Shown in pieces: positions 13,363 through 22,288 of a stretch of 64,000 bases of DNA. The stretch's first letter is position 1. Every line of letters starts with the position of its first letter. Both the position numbers and the translations under genes were made by a program. Origin of the DNA: Bacteroidota bacterium (GTDB lineage Bacteria > Bacteroidota > Bacteroidia > NORP154); the NCBI GenBank assembly GCA_022572355.1, contig JACZWC010000013.1:1-64000 (forward strand). Reading direction: 5' to 3'. The notes beneath the pieces were generated by a model. That model ran no database searches. It was not told the DNA's origin and worked only from the letters and a program-made list of their open reading frames with translations.

Positions 13363-15912
13363 CTAATTCTTTATGAACTTATATATTACTTTTTGTTCTT
13401 TGCCTATCAATTTAATGAAGTAAATACCATTACGCAGTTCAGATATACCGATACTGTTTTGGGCTGGGTTAATTGTTTTAATTTTTTTACCGGTAATATC
13501 CATTATTTCGATTCTTTGAACTTTTAGATATTTTGCATCAATAATCAGTTGATTTGATGCGGGATTTGGATAAATACGAACATTAAAATTATACTCTTCA
13601 TTAATAACATCGACAGTACTCGTATTATCAAATGGCCGAGCCGCACGAACATAATTAGAATAAATTATGCCACCATGGTAGGGAATACCATTAAAAGGAA
13701 ATTTGAGAATGCGGGCAAACCCAACGCTACTGGTTGAAGAGCTCCAATAATAATCTGTTGAATCGAAATATCCATGCCCAAGTAAGTGTAGGTTATCGTG
13801 CATGGCAAGTAATTCATAATAGCTTGGTAAAAACCAATCGGTGTATCCGTTTAGTGTTAAAGAGTCACATAGGTTGGCAGCTGTACCGGGCTCTGCACAA
13901 TTCGCTTGAATATCTATAGTGTTTTGCACACCAGTTCCTATTTCCATAGCTGTTTCAGTATTAGATGGCCAGTTCTGACACCATAGAGCACCCGTGCTTT
14001 GGTCGTATGGGGCTGCCACAAATCCGGTTGCATTAATAGTATCAACATAAAAGATCAAGCCACCTTGATAAGATTTTCCATACAGACATTGAAGAGGGTA
14101 ATAGGTAAGAATGGATGAGATCAATACGCCTTTGTCTAAGCTGTCTTGTATATCCAATGATAAACAGTTAAAGGTTAGATCGAGCGCTACTAAGCTGTCA
14201 CAACCATTGGCCGCACCACCTACAATGTTAAATGTAGCGGTGTTGTTGTTTTCCGTATAAGTATTCCCGTCTATCCATATATAGATACTATCAGGAGTGA
14301 TGCTATCCACTCCGGTGCTGGAATAATTAATTGTTAAGTCCAGTGTAACAATTGAGTCACATCCCATCGAGTTGGTTAAAAAAAGTGACGCATTGGTACT
14401 AGCTGTATACACTACTCCATCAATCCAGGTATAGGCGTTGCAAGCAACAGCACTATCTGTTCCGTAACTGGGCGTATTGCATGGAATTAATCTTTCAACA
14501 AAAAAATCTGTCCCACCATTTGAATTCAAAGGAAAGTTGTTTGAACCTGGGTCAGCGTCTATCCCGCCTCCAAAAGGTCCTGTTATGTATACGTTTTCAG
14601 TGGAATCCACTGCAACATACAATCGACAAAGGGAGGATTTTGTAGCAATTCCCCTAACGGAAATAAAATTTCCTGCGGTATCTAATTGCAGAATAAAAGC
14701 ACCTGGTGATCCACCCGAAACGGTTAAGTTGGCAGTGCCTGCACCTGGGTTAAAATCTACAGTCTCTTCGTACACACCGGTAACATACACATTGCCGGAT
14801 ATACCAGTACTGATACCAGTGCCATAATCAAACTCTGCACCACCCGCGGATTTGACCCAAACAAAATTGCCGTTGGCATCTAACTTTAGAACATAAACAT
14901 CCATAGACCCATTAGAAGTCAAATTAAAACTTGCAACACCCGGATCAAAATCTACTGTAGACGAATACGACCCTGTCACATATACATTTCCATCGATATC
15001 GACAGCTATGGATGTCCAATATTCATTTTCAGATCCTCCAAATGATTTGGCCCATATAAAATTACCATTGGCATCCAGCTTCAGGATAAAAACATCTATC
15101 AGTCCATTTGAATACAAATTGACGGTGCCAGGACCAGGATCAAAATCTGCCGTACCGCGGAATGCCCCACCTATATATACATTTCCATTAGCATCGAGAG
15201 TGGTGGAAATACCGTAATCACCACCTATGCCACCTACTGTTTTAGCCCAAATAAAATTACCCCCTGTATCTAACTTTAGGATAAAAACATCTTGATCACC
15301 ATTAGAGATCAAGTTCACGGTGTCTACCCCTGGATCAAAATCTACAGTATTGCTCCGAAATCCACCGGTTACATACACATATCCAGCGGTATCGATTATA
15401 ATTGATTTGCCATAATCTTGAGATGAGCCGCCTATGGAATTGGCCCAGACAAAATTACCGCCAGAATCTAACTTTAGGATAAAAACATCGTCGTAGCCAT
15501 CTGAAGTCAAATTGAAGGTATCGACACCCGGATCAAAATCAACGGTGTTGCGAAAATAACCTGTTACATACACATTTCCCGAGACATCTACAGAGATGGA
15601 AGAACCCCAATCAAAATCTGAGCCCCCTACGGATTTAGCCCAAATTAAATTACCATCAACATCCAACTTCTGTATAAAAACATCGTACCCACCATTTGAA
15701 GTCAAATTTACGCTGCCCGCACCAGGATCAAAATCTGCAATACCTTGATAGTTACCGGTTATATATACATTACCTGAGTCATCCACGGTGATAGCAGTGC
15801 TCTCATCACTATTTGTTCCTCCGGAAGATTTGGCCCAGTCAAATTGATAACCCTGGGCGTGTATTGCTGTTGAGAATAGCGCAGTTATAAAGACTAAGTA
15901 GATTTTTTTCAT
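13363..15912 (-). CDS. T9SS surface protein with SBBP beta-propeller repeats and a DUF1566-like domain
   Basis: 849 residues. A signal peptide at 1-19 (ending STAIHAQ) is followed by about eight SBBP repeats to about residue 450, each with the pattern GNVYVTGYF and DFDPG and ending FILKLDANGNFIWAK. Two short linker domains with CDSIV-type motifs (about 460-570) lead to a DUF1566/Lcl-type domain at about 590-745 (GYTDWFLPSYYELLAMHD, YYWSSS, YVRAARPF). A type A T9SS sorting domain (IYPNPASNQLII to KFIKN) ends it. It is exported to the cell surface. The role is unknown; adhesin-like or polymer-binding functions are usual for this architecture. It is the last gene of a run of minus-strand surface-protein genes. 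Confidence 0.85.
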   Translation of the reverse strand: MKKIYLVFITALFSTAIHAQGYQFDWAKSSGGTNSDESTAITVDDSGNVYITGNYQGIADFDPGAGSVNLTSNGGYDVFIQKLDVDGNLIWAKSVGGSDFDWGSSISVDVSGNVYVTGYFRNTVDFDPGVDTFNLTSDGYDDVFILKLDSGGNFVWANSIGGSSQDYGKSIIIDTAGYVYVTGGFRSNTVDFDPGVDTVNLISNGDQDVFILKLDTGGNFIWAKTVGGIGGDYGISTTLDANGNVYIGGAFRGTADFDPGPGTVNLYSNGLIDVFILKLDANGNFIWAKSFGGSENEYWTSIAVDIDGNVYVTGSYSSTVDFDPGVASFNLTSNGSMDVYVLKLDANGNFVWVKSAGGAEFDYGTGISTGISGNVYVTGVYEETVDFNPGAGTANLTVSGGSPGAFILQLDTAGNFISVRGIATKSSLCRLYVAVDSTENVYITGPFGGGIDADPGSNNFPLNSNGGTDFFVERLIPCNTPSYGTDSAVACNAYTWIDGVVYTASTNASLFLTNSMGCDSIVTLDLTINYSSTGVDSITPDSIYIWIDGNTYTENNNTATFNIVGGAANGCDSLVALDLTFNCLSLDIQDSLDKGVLISSILTYYPLQCLYGKSYQGGLIFYVDTINATGFVAAPYDQSTGALWCQNWPSNTETAMEIGTGVQNTIDIQANCAEPGTAANLCDSLTLNGYTDWFLPSYYELLAMHDNLHLLGHGYFDSTDYYWSSSTSSVGFARILKFPFNGIPYHGGIIYSNYVRAARPFDNTSTVDVINEEYNFNVRIYPNPASNQLIIDAKYLKVQRIEIMDITGKKIKTINPAQNSIGISELRNGIYFIKLIGKEQKVIYKFIKN

Positions 15913-15945
15913 GCTTTTGCTCTTAGGTTGTTCGACTTCTATTTG

Positions 15946-17466
15946 TCATTGTACAATAATCTTCAGCACTTCTTGCTTGTCGGCTGAGTTAACAGCCAGG
16001 AAGTAAACACCTGGTGCTTCCTTCAAGTAAAAATGGTGAATAGGAGTGTTGATGTCTTCCTGGTGATAAATCTGTTGGCCCATAACAGTAAACACTTTTA
16101 TGGATACTTCTTTTAAATTGCCTAATTCTATAATGTAATTCCCATCAGATGGATTGGGGTAAGCCAGAAGCTCGGTGTTCGACATCATTTCTTCCATCGA
16201 AATTTGAATGGCGCTGTAATAATAATAAGATGAATCTCTGTTCACCCAGGCATTTCCATCCCAAGATTGCCAACTAAAAGTTGTTAGATTATTATTCGAA
16301 TCATATGTTCGAAAAGATTGCCCATTATTCTCCCACGCATCAAGACTATCATTCCAGAATTGCATCAAGGTCCCTGTTAGATTATCATTTGGGTCATAAG
16401 TCAGGAGAGCAAGTAAACCGTTCATATTTAAAGAATAGCTGGTATCAATTTTTTGCCACTCCCAAACTACCATATTGTCGTTTGCATCGTAAGTATAAGT
16501 GTATATCCAAACGGTGTCCCAACTAGATCCATTCCAATTTTGAGATTGCCAATTCAACTTATTATTGTTTCCATCGAAATCATTGCGCGATGCCCAATCA
16601 TTGATCCATGTACTACCGTCCCAATACTGCCCTTCTCTGCTTGTTCGATTATTGTTCACATCATATGTCATCAGGGTGTACGTCGTGTCTGCCCAAAGAC
16701 TTCCCGTCCAAGTTTGACGTAGCTGATCTGTACGATTGTTGTTTATGTCATACGTGTTAAGATATTGCCAGTCATTCACCCAAAGGCTTCCGCTCCAGTT
16801 TTGGTATGTGTTGTTTGTCTGATTGTTGTTGGCATCGTAAGTGGATAAGGATTGTATTTCATTCATCCACACACTTCCATCCCAGGTTTGGTGCAGCTTG
16901 CTAGTCTGATTATTATTCGCATCGTAGGTGTAAAAATCTTGCTTATCATTTACCCATACACTTGCATCCCATGTTTGCCTTTGATAACTCGTTAGATTAT
17001 TGTACACATCGTAGGTGTAAAAATATATTGAATTATTTGACCAAAGATTTCCATTTCCCGATTGAGGTTGCTTGCTTGTCAGGTTACTATTGGCATCATA
17101 AGTGTACAAATATTGAAAATAATACACCCATGCCGTACCATCCCATAATTGGTATTGTTCAAGAGTCTGATTATTATTTCCATCGTAAGTGAAAAGTGAT
17201 TTGTCTGAGATAATCCAAGTATTGGAGAGCGTATCCCAGCTCCATGTGTAAATACTGTCTAATAAATTTGTTGCTGCTGTAGTAAATTCCTGTTCGAATT
17301 TATTTAAGTCGAACGTTCCTTGCAACGCTATTTCCTTGAGTTCAGGGTGGTTCGTTGATAATGCCGGATTGGTTTGCCATTTGGCTGGAAAAAACTGCTT
17401 GTTTTGCGCATTTCCTATTGAAAACAGAAAGACGCTCGTAACTGTTAAGATTAATTTCAGGTTCAT
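15946..17466 (-). CDS. T9SS surface protein with YD-type Asn-rich repeats
   Basis: 506 residues: signal peptide 1-20 (ending FSIGNAQ), a short N-terminal domain with LLDSIYTWSWDTLSNTW, then about nine repeats of roughly 36 residues of the form YDANNNQTSKLHQTWDGSVW, and a type A T9SS sorting domain (AYPNPSDGNYII to KIIVQ). The repeats resemble a simplified YD/RHS repeat seen in Bacteroidota surface proteins. A truncated relative with the same N-terminus lies at 21386-22057. It ends 33 bases before the start of the gene at 15912 on the same strand. Role unknown. Confidence 0.8.
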   Translation of the reverse strand: MNLKLILTVTSVFLFSIGNAQNKQFFPAKWQTNPALSTNHPELKEIALQGTFDLNKFEQEFTTAATNLLDSIYTWSWDTLSNTWIISDKSLFTYDGNNNQTLEQYQLWDGTAWVYYFQYLYTYDANSNLTSKQPQSGNGNLWSNNSIYFYTYDVYNNLTSYQRQTWDASVWVNDKQDFYTYDANNNQTSKLHQTWDGSVWMNEIQSLSTYDANNNQTNNTYQNWSGSLWVNDWQYLNTYDINNNRTDQLRQTWTGSLWADTTYTLMTYDVNNNRTSREGQYWDGSTWINDWASRNDFDGNNNKLNWQSQNWNGSSWDTVWIYTYTYDANDNMVVWEWQKIDTSYSLNMNGLLALLTYDPNDNLTGTLMQFWNDSLDAWENNGQSFRTYDSNNNLTTFSWQSWDGNAWVNRDSSYYYYSAIQISMEEMMSNTELLAYPNPSDGNYIIELGNLKEVSIKVFTVMGQQIYHQEDINTPIHHFYLKEAPGVYFLAVNSADKQEVLKIIVQ

Positions 17467-17612
17467 AAAGTTTGTGTTTATAGACTTTTACATTTTAGCC
17501 CAGGTAGCCTGTTTTCAATTATCATTCAGATTAATATTCAGAAGTAACATTCAACATGCATTAGATAACTTCGGTGATAAATCAATGTTAACTACCCCTT
17601 GGTTCAGATAAT

Positions 17613-19301
17613 TTATTTCAATATTAACTGCTCAGTATGCTCACCCACCTGCAGCAGATACATGCCACCCGCATGGCCGTCTAGATTCACTTCATTGCCC
17701 TTCCCTTCTTTAACCAGCTTCCCTTGGGAATTAAAAACCTTCCACCTTTCTGTTGTGATGCCTGCTATCGTAAAGCGGCCACCGCTTGGGTTGGGGTAAA
17801 CACTGAGTATGATGTGTGCCAGGACCTCTTTTACACCGGTAGGAACAACCACTTTGAATGGAGCTGAACTCTCAAACGCATAGCTACCTCCTGAAATAGT
17901 AAGCACGTCATCGGAATCATTAATAAGCTTGATATAACCACTATCAAGAATACCATCACCCCAGCTGTCATAAGCTACTAAGACGTAGCAAGAAGAAACA
18001 TCTAAATTAACCGGGGTGCTTACTATTTCGTTGTTCCCATACCCATCCCCGGAATCAATTGCAGCTGTTACTCCATCTTGAAATATCTTCCACGATATTT
18101 CGCTTCCATAGCCATCGGTTTTCACTTCAACGGCCATACTCGTGTTGTCAGCAACCGGCGCTTCTGTAAAGCTATGCTGAGTAGCCTGGTCGTTTGAAGC
18201 ATCCTCATCAGGAATACCATTAGGGTTGCTTGTCCATACGTCCAATATGTTTGTCCCGCCGGTTGGTGTGAAATAAGTAAGAGGAAGCGCAACAATCTTT
18301 TTCTCGTAGCTTTTAAGTGATCCTGTCCAATTATATACATTGATTGTTTCACCATTAATTTGATAGTTAATTTCAACGCTTGTAAGGGTATCGCCACCAT
18401 AGTTTATAATTTCAACTACAGAGGATAAACTGTTCCCACAAACAACTGGTGCATTCGCGTCAATGGTATTGGCTGCCGCATCGTTTGTGTTACCCCCGGT
18501 GAATGTAGCTTCTGCATAACCTGCCTGATGAACAACTTTGCTTGTGTCATCTTGTATGAAGCAAACAACCGATAGTTGACCCAGGTCATAAATATTGCCG
18601 GGCCAACTGGCGAAGTCCCAACTCTCTGTAATGCTTAAGGTATCTCCCGGAAGCCACGAGGAACGTATGGAGATACCATCAGCCCCGGGAAGGAACTTCT
18701 TCATCACATTATACAATTCTGTTTCCCCATTTGCCAGGGGGCTGGCCCAGCTTATATGCTCCTCAACAACAGCGATACGCGCTTTAAGATCCGAACTCCC
18801 TACGAAAGCATCCGTAGCCGTAATTGCCATGGTTACAACAATAATACTATCGGTTACATCAACATCAGCGCTTACCTCAATGGTAAATGGTGACAGAACT
18901 GAGGCAGCGAAATCAAGTACATCCTGAGTGTAACCGGATGGGTTGCCGGGATTCGATCCCCATGTGCCAGTGCCACAGCCTCCACAATAACTGTTATTGG
19001 GTTTTGTACCATCTATGAGAGTCTTGGGCACTGAGCTTATTGAATTGTAACTCCCACGTGCATCCGCTTCAGCCGTATTGTCCGAATATGTGGGGTCAGG
19101 CCCCCAAATAGGATAATACAACAGTACCGCTTTATCCTTATTTACATTCATCAGTGAGAAAAACGCTGGATTTTGTACGGCTGACGGCACACACCAGGAA
19201 ACGCTATGTTCCTCAATAAGCACCAACCGTTGAGAAGATTGGGCATGTAGCTGTACCGTACAAAGGAGCAGCATTATGGCGATGGAATAGATTTTTTTCA
19301 T
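17613..19301 (-). CDS. T9SS-exported Omp28-like protein
   Basis: 562 residues. Signal peptide 1-20, then an Omp28-type thioredoxin-like domain (about 24-250) beginning RLVLIEEHSVSWCVPSAVQN. Relatives usually carry a CxxC in WCGYCP; here only one Cys remains (WCVPS), so redox activity is unlikely. A CARDB-like segment at about 265-380 and a beta domain with YGSEISWKIFQDG follow, then a T9SS sorting domain VYPNPSGGRFTIAGITTERW to EQLILK. That sorting domain is nearly the same as in the next upstream gene (19343-21172), also at DNA level. Confidence 0.8.
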   Translation of the reverse strand: MKKIYSIAIMLLLCTVQLHAQSSQRLVLIEEHSVSWCVPSAVQNPAFFSLMNVNKDKAVLLYYPIWGPDPTYSDNTAEADARGSYNSISSVPKTLIDGTKPNNSYCGGCGTGTWGSNPGNPSGYTQDVLDFAASVLSPFTIEVSADVDVTDSIIVVTMAITATDAFVGSSDLKARIAVVEEHISWASPLANGETELYNVMKKFLPGADGISIRSSWLPGDTLSITESWDFASWPGNIYDLGQLSVVCFIQDDTSKVVHQAGYAEATFTGGNTNDAAANTIDANAPVVCGNSLSSVVEIINYGGDTLTSVEINYQINGETINVYNWTGSLKSYEKKIVALPLTYFTPTGGTNILDVWTSNPNGIPDEDASNDQATQHSFTEAPVADNTSMAVEVKTDGYGSEISWKIFQDGVTAAIDSGDGYGNNEIVSTPVNLDVSSCYVLVAYDSWGDGILDSGYIKLINDSDDVLTISGGSYAFESSAPFKVVVPTGVKEVLAHIILSVYPNPSGGRFTIAGITTERWKVFNSQGKLVKEGKGNEVNLDGHAGGMYLLQVGEHTEQLILK

Positions 19302-19342
19302 CTTTCTGTATTTTAATTGTTACAAATTAATGTCAAGCAAAA

Positions 19343-21172
19343 TTATTGCACTAATAACATCTCAGTATACGCACCCACCCGCAGTAGATACATTCCACTA
19401 GCCTGGCCAATTAGGTTTATCTCATTTCCCCTTCCTTCTTTCACTAGCTTCCCAAGGGAATTAAAAACCTGCCACCTTTCTGTTGTAATGCCTGCTATGG
19501 TAAAACGGCCACTGCTTTGGTTGGGGTAGAGTTGTAGGTTACTACCGAAGCTATTTTGCATGATGCCCACAACCGTTACCGCAAAGCATGTCGAAGTATC
19601 CGTGCACCCATTCGCTGTAACAATTACTGCAAAATTACCATTGAATGTTGTGCTGAAACTTTGATTGGTTGCCCCGATGATGGCAGTCGAATCACAGTAA
19701 ATCCACTGATAAGTTGCTCCGGTTGAATTGGCAGTCAGTATATCTCCAGCTTGCGTTACGGAAGCGCTATCATTGATATTCACCTCAACGGAAATTAAGC
19801 TGTCACATCCCGCAGCATTGGGCACGGTATCGATGTAAGTACCGCCTACCGTATAGGTCTCATCACCACTTGGAACTGTAACACTATCGCAGCCGAATAG
19901 TGTAATGGCTCCGCTAGTGTTGGCACATAATAATGAGTAAACCCGCACATGGCCCGCATTCGATCCCGTTTCATCATTCAGCGCAGCCCCAATTGCCAGG
20001 GTCATGCCATCGTTGCTCAGGGTGACGGCCCCGCCTGATTGGTCAGACGACGCTTCTCCGTCAATGTCTGTGCCATGCTTCAGCCAGTCAAATCCATTCC
20101 AAATGAATACCCGAGTGTGACCGGCGTCTGTACCCGTTCCATCATTGTTAATAGCCCCAACGGCGAGTATTGTACCATCGCTGTTCAGGCTGACAGAATA
20201 ACCTGACAAGTCACCCATTCCCTCTCCATCAATGTCTGCTCCTTGTTGCGGCCAGTATGTTCCGTTCCAAGTATGAACCCGTACATGGCCGGCATCAGTG
20301 TCCATTCCATCATTTTTAATAGCCCCAATGGCTAGGGTCATACCATCGCTGCTCAGGCTGACCGCAGTACCAAAATAGTCAGATGCAGCTTCCCCATTAA
20401 CATCTGGGCCTTGTTGTACCCAAGCAGAACCCTCCCATTTATAAACCCGTACATGGCCGGCGGCGCTAGCATTGAGTGGAGCCCCAATGGCCAGGATGCT
20501 TCCATCTCCGTTTAGAGCGACAGAACTTCCAGAACGGTCAAAATTAGATTCCCCTACAATGTCCGCGCCTTGTTGCATCCAAGCAGAACCGTCCCAAGTA
20601 TATACTCGAGTTTGGGAATTTGAGCTTCCCGGTAGACCAGGAAGCCCAATGGCCAAAACGCTTCCATCACTGCTCAGGCTTACGGCGTAACCGCAATAAC
20701 TTTGGTAAATTCCGACGATATCTGCGCCTTGTTGCACCCAATCCGAGCCATTCCAGATGTATACGCGCACTTTGCCGTAATGTGAAAAGGAATGTCCAGG
20801 TGCCCCAATAGCAAGAACACTGCCATCGCTGCTCAGGCTTACCGAGTTACCGAAACGGCAAGAAGATTCCGTGTCGATAATGTTTGCGCCTTGCTGTATC
20901 CAGGCGGAACCATTCCAACTATAGATCTCAACATGGCCGAGTCCACTGTGGGGAGCACCAATGGCCAAGGTAGTGCCATCGCTGCTCAGGCTGACAGAAG
21001 CACCTAAATAGGAATTCGAGTACTCTCCGTCAATGTCTGAGCCTATTTGGGTTTGTGCTATTGCAGAGGTACACCATACCAGACAAAGCAGGCCATAAAC
21101 CAGCACCCTGTGTATAGGAAAACATTTTTTAGTTGCAGGTTTTTCTGGTAAAATGGCGGGTGATTTTTTCAC
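19343..21172 (-). CDS. T9SS surface protein with FG-GAP-like repeats
   Basis: 609 residues. A signal peptide is near the start (about 20-40, YGLLCLVWCTSAIAQ); the true start could be internal. Seven FG-GAP-like propeller repeats to about residue 410 follow, of the form SVSLSSDGTTLAIGAP, VRVYTWDGSAW and QQGADIDGE. A CDSLISVEV-type linker domain and a T9SS sorting domain LYPNQSSGRFTIAGITTERW complete it. The usual PNP of the sorting domain is PNQ. A 72-bp element with two palindromes lies 76 bases upstream (21249-21320), shared with the gene region at 22057. Confidence 0.82.
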   Translation of the reverse strand: MKKSPAILPEKPATKKCFPIHRVLVYGLLCLVWCTSAIAQTQIGSDIDGEYSNSYLGASVSLSSDGTTLAIGAPHSGLGHVEIYSWNGSAWIQQGANIIDTESSCRFGNSVSLSSDGSVLAIGAPGHSFSHYGKVRVYIWNGSDWVQQGADIVGIYQSYCGYAVSLSSDGSVLAIGLPGLPGSSNSQTRVYTWDGSAWMQQGADIVGESNFDRSGSSVALNGDGSILAIGAPLNASAAGHVRVYKWEGSAWVQQGPDVNGEAASDYFGTAVSLSSDGMTLAIGAIKNDGMDTDAGHVRVHTWNGTYWPQQGADIDGEGMGDLSGYSVSLNSDGTILAVGAINNDGTGTDAGHTRVFIWNGFDWLKHGTDIDGEASSDQSGGAVTLSNDGMTLAIGAALNDETGSNAGHVRVYSLLCANTSGAITLFGCDSVTVPSGDETYTVGGTYIDTVPNAAGCDSLISVEVNINDSASVTQAGDILTANSTGATYQWIYCDSTAIIGATNQSFSTTFNGNFAVIVTANGCTDTSTCFAVTVVGIMQNSFGSNLQLYPNQSSGRFTIAGITTERWQVFNSLGKLVKEGRGNEINLIGQASGMYLLRVGAYTEMLLVQ

Positions 21173-21248
21173 GTCATGGCTAGTTATTTTCGGTCTTTTC
21201 GAAAGTTATATATGCTACAATAATACTTCTCTCATCAAAGTACTGCAA

Positions 21249-21320
21249 TACCTAGAGATAGTGAAATTATATACCTATCACTTGTGATAAAGTGTACTTA
21301 CACCAGAGATTACAACAAAT
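21249..21320 (-). promoter_or_regulatory. 72-bp two-palindrome element, copy 1
   Basis: Contains TATCACTTGTGATA (21276-21289, 6-base arms) and GTGTACTTACAC (21292-21303, 5-base arms). The whole element from TACCTAGAGATAGTGAAATT onward recurs at 22121-22192 with few differences, both times 64-77 bases upstream of a minus-strand surface-protein start. It is a likely operator region. The NarL-type regulator encoded at 24259 is the closest candidate binder (inference). Confidence 0.55.
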
Positions 21321-21385
21321 TTTATTTTTAAAGTCTTGTATTGACGATGCGATTGACAATAGTGGTTTTTTCATAAGTTCGGTTT

Positions 21386-22057
21386 TCAAGTTTGGAATAA
21401 TTGACTTGTTTGATTATTGTATGGATCATAGGTGTACATCTCTTATTCCACATTCACCCATGCATTTCCGTCCCCTGTCTGTTGTAGTCCGCTAGTTTGA
21501 TTATTGTCTACATCATATGTGTGGATAAGTCGAGCGATATTTATCCATAAAACACCATCCCAAGCAAGTGTTACTTGACTGATCAAATTATTGTTGCGAT
21601 CATAATTCAGGAGTTGTTTGGCAAAATTCTCCAAAAAAACGCCATTCCATTTTTGATATCGCCAACTTGTCATATTGCCATTCCCATCGTACATAAATAA
21701 ATCTTGTGTCGCATCATCCCAAAGACTTCCATCATATATCCGACTAAGACAACTTGTTGTATAATTATTAGTGTCATAGGTATACAGGATGCTACTGGTT
21801 AGTTTCCAGACATTGGAGAGCGTATCCCAATTCCAAATGTATATACTGTCTAGCAAGTTTGAAGCAGCTGACTTAAATTTCTGCTTGTATTCACTTGAAG
21901 TGGGTTCACCGAATGGCACACTTACCTTTATTTTAGCATTTTGGGACACAAACTCTTGACTATTTTGCCATTTGGCGGGCAAATTTTGATGATCCTGGGA
22001 ATGAAGCTGCATGGTGCAAAAGGGCAGCAGTATAGCCATGGAATAGATTTTATTCAT
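21386..22057 (-). pseudogene. Truncated paralogue of the YD-repeat surface protein
   Basis: ATG at 22057 gives a signal peptide (MNKIYSMAILLPFCTMQLHS) and an N-terminal domain (NLLDSIYIWNWDTLSNVW) parallel to the gene at 15946-17466. Four YD-type repeats are followed by TAA at 21443-21445. In the same frame the repeat resumes past the stop (MYTYDPYNNQTSQLFQT) to a second stop at 21386-21388. There is no T9SS sorting domain. The product would be exported but not anchored, so the gene is probably decayed by a nonsense mutation plus loss of its 3' part. The upstream element at 22121-22192 is intact. Confidence 0.75.
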
Positions 22058-22120
22058 AGCACATATATATTTAGCAATTATTTATACCACAATATTACCG
22101 ATCAAGATGGCACAATGAAA

Positions 22121-22192
22121 TACCTAGGGATAGTGAAATTATCTACCTATCAGTAGTGATAAGGTGTACTTACACCAGAGGACAGGACAAAT
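22121..22192. promoter_or_regulatory. 72-bp two-palindrome element, copy 2
   Basis: Contains TATCAGTAGTGATA (22148-22161, TATCA/TGATA arms) and GTGTACTTACAC (22164-22175), aligned base for base with copy 1 at 21249-21320. It lies between the decayed surface-protein gene (start 22057, minus) and the histidine kinase gene (start 22289, plus), so it could control either or both. Confidence 0.55.
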
Positions 22193-22288
22193 TATATCGT
22201 TTAACCTGAGTGTCGAAAATCCTAAAATATATCCTAATATTGGTAGTCCGCTATTCTTGCCGCATAACTTATGTAAGATCAAATATTT

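Noticed and set aside
18940..18965. GGGATTCGATCCC resembling a tRNA T-arm
   Set aside because: It lies inside the Omp28-like gene in frame and no acceptor, D or anticodon arms surround it.
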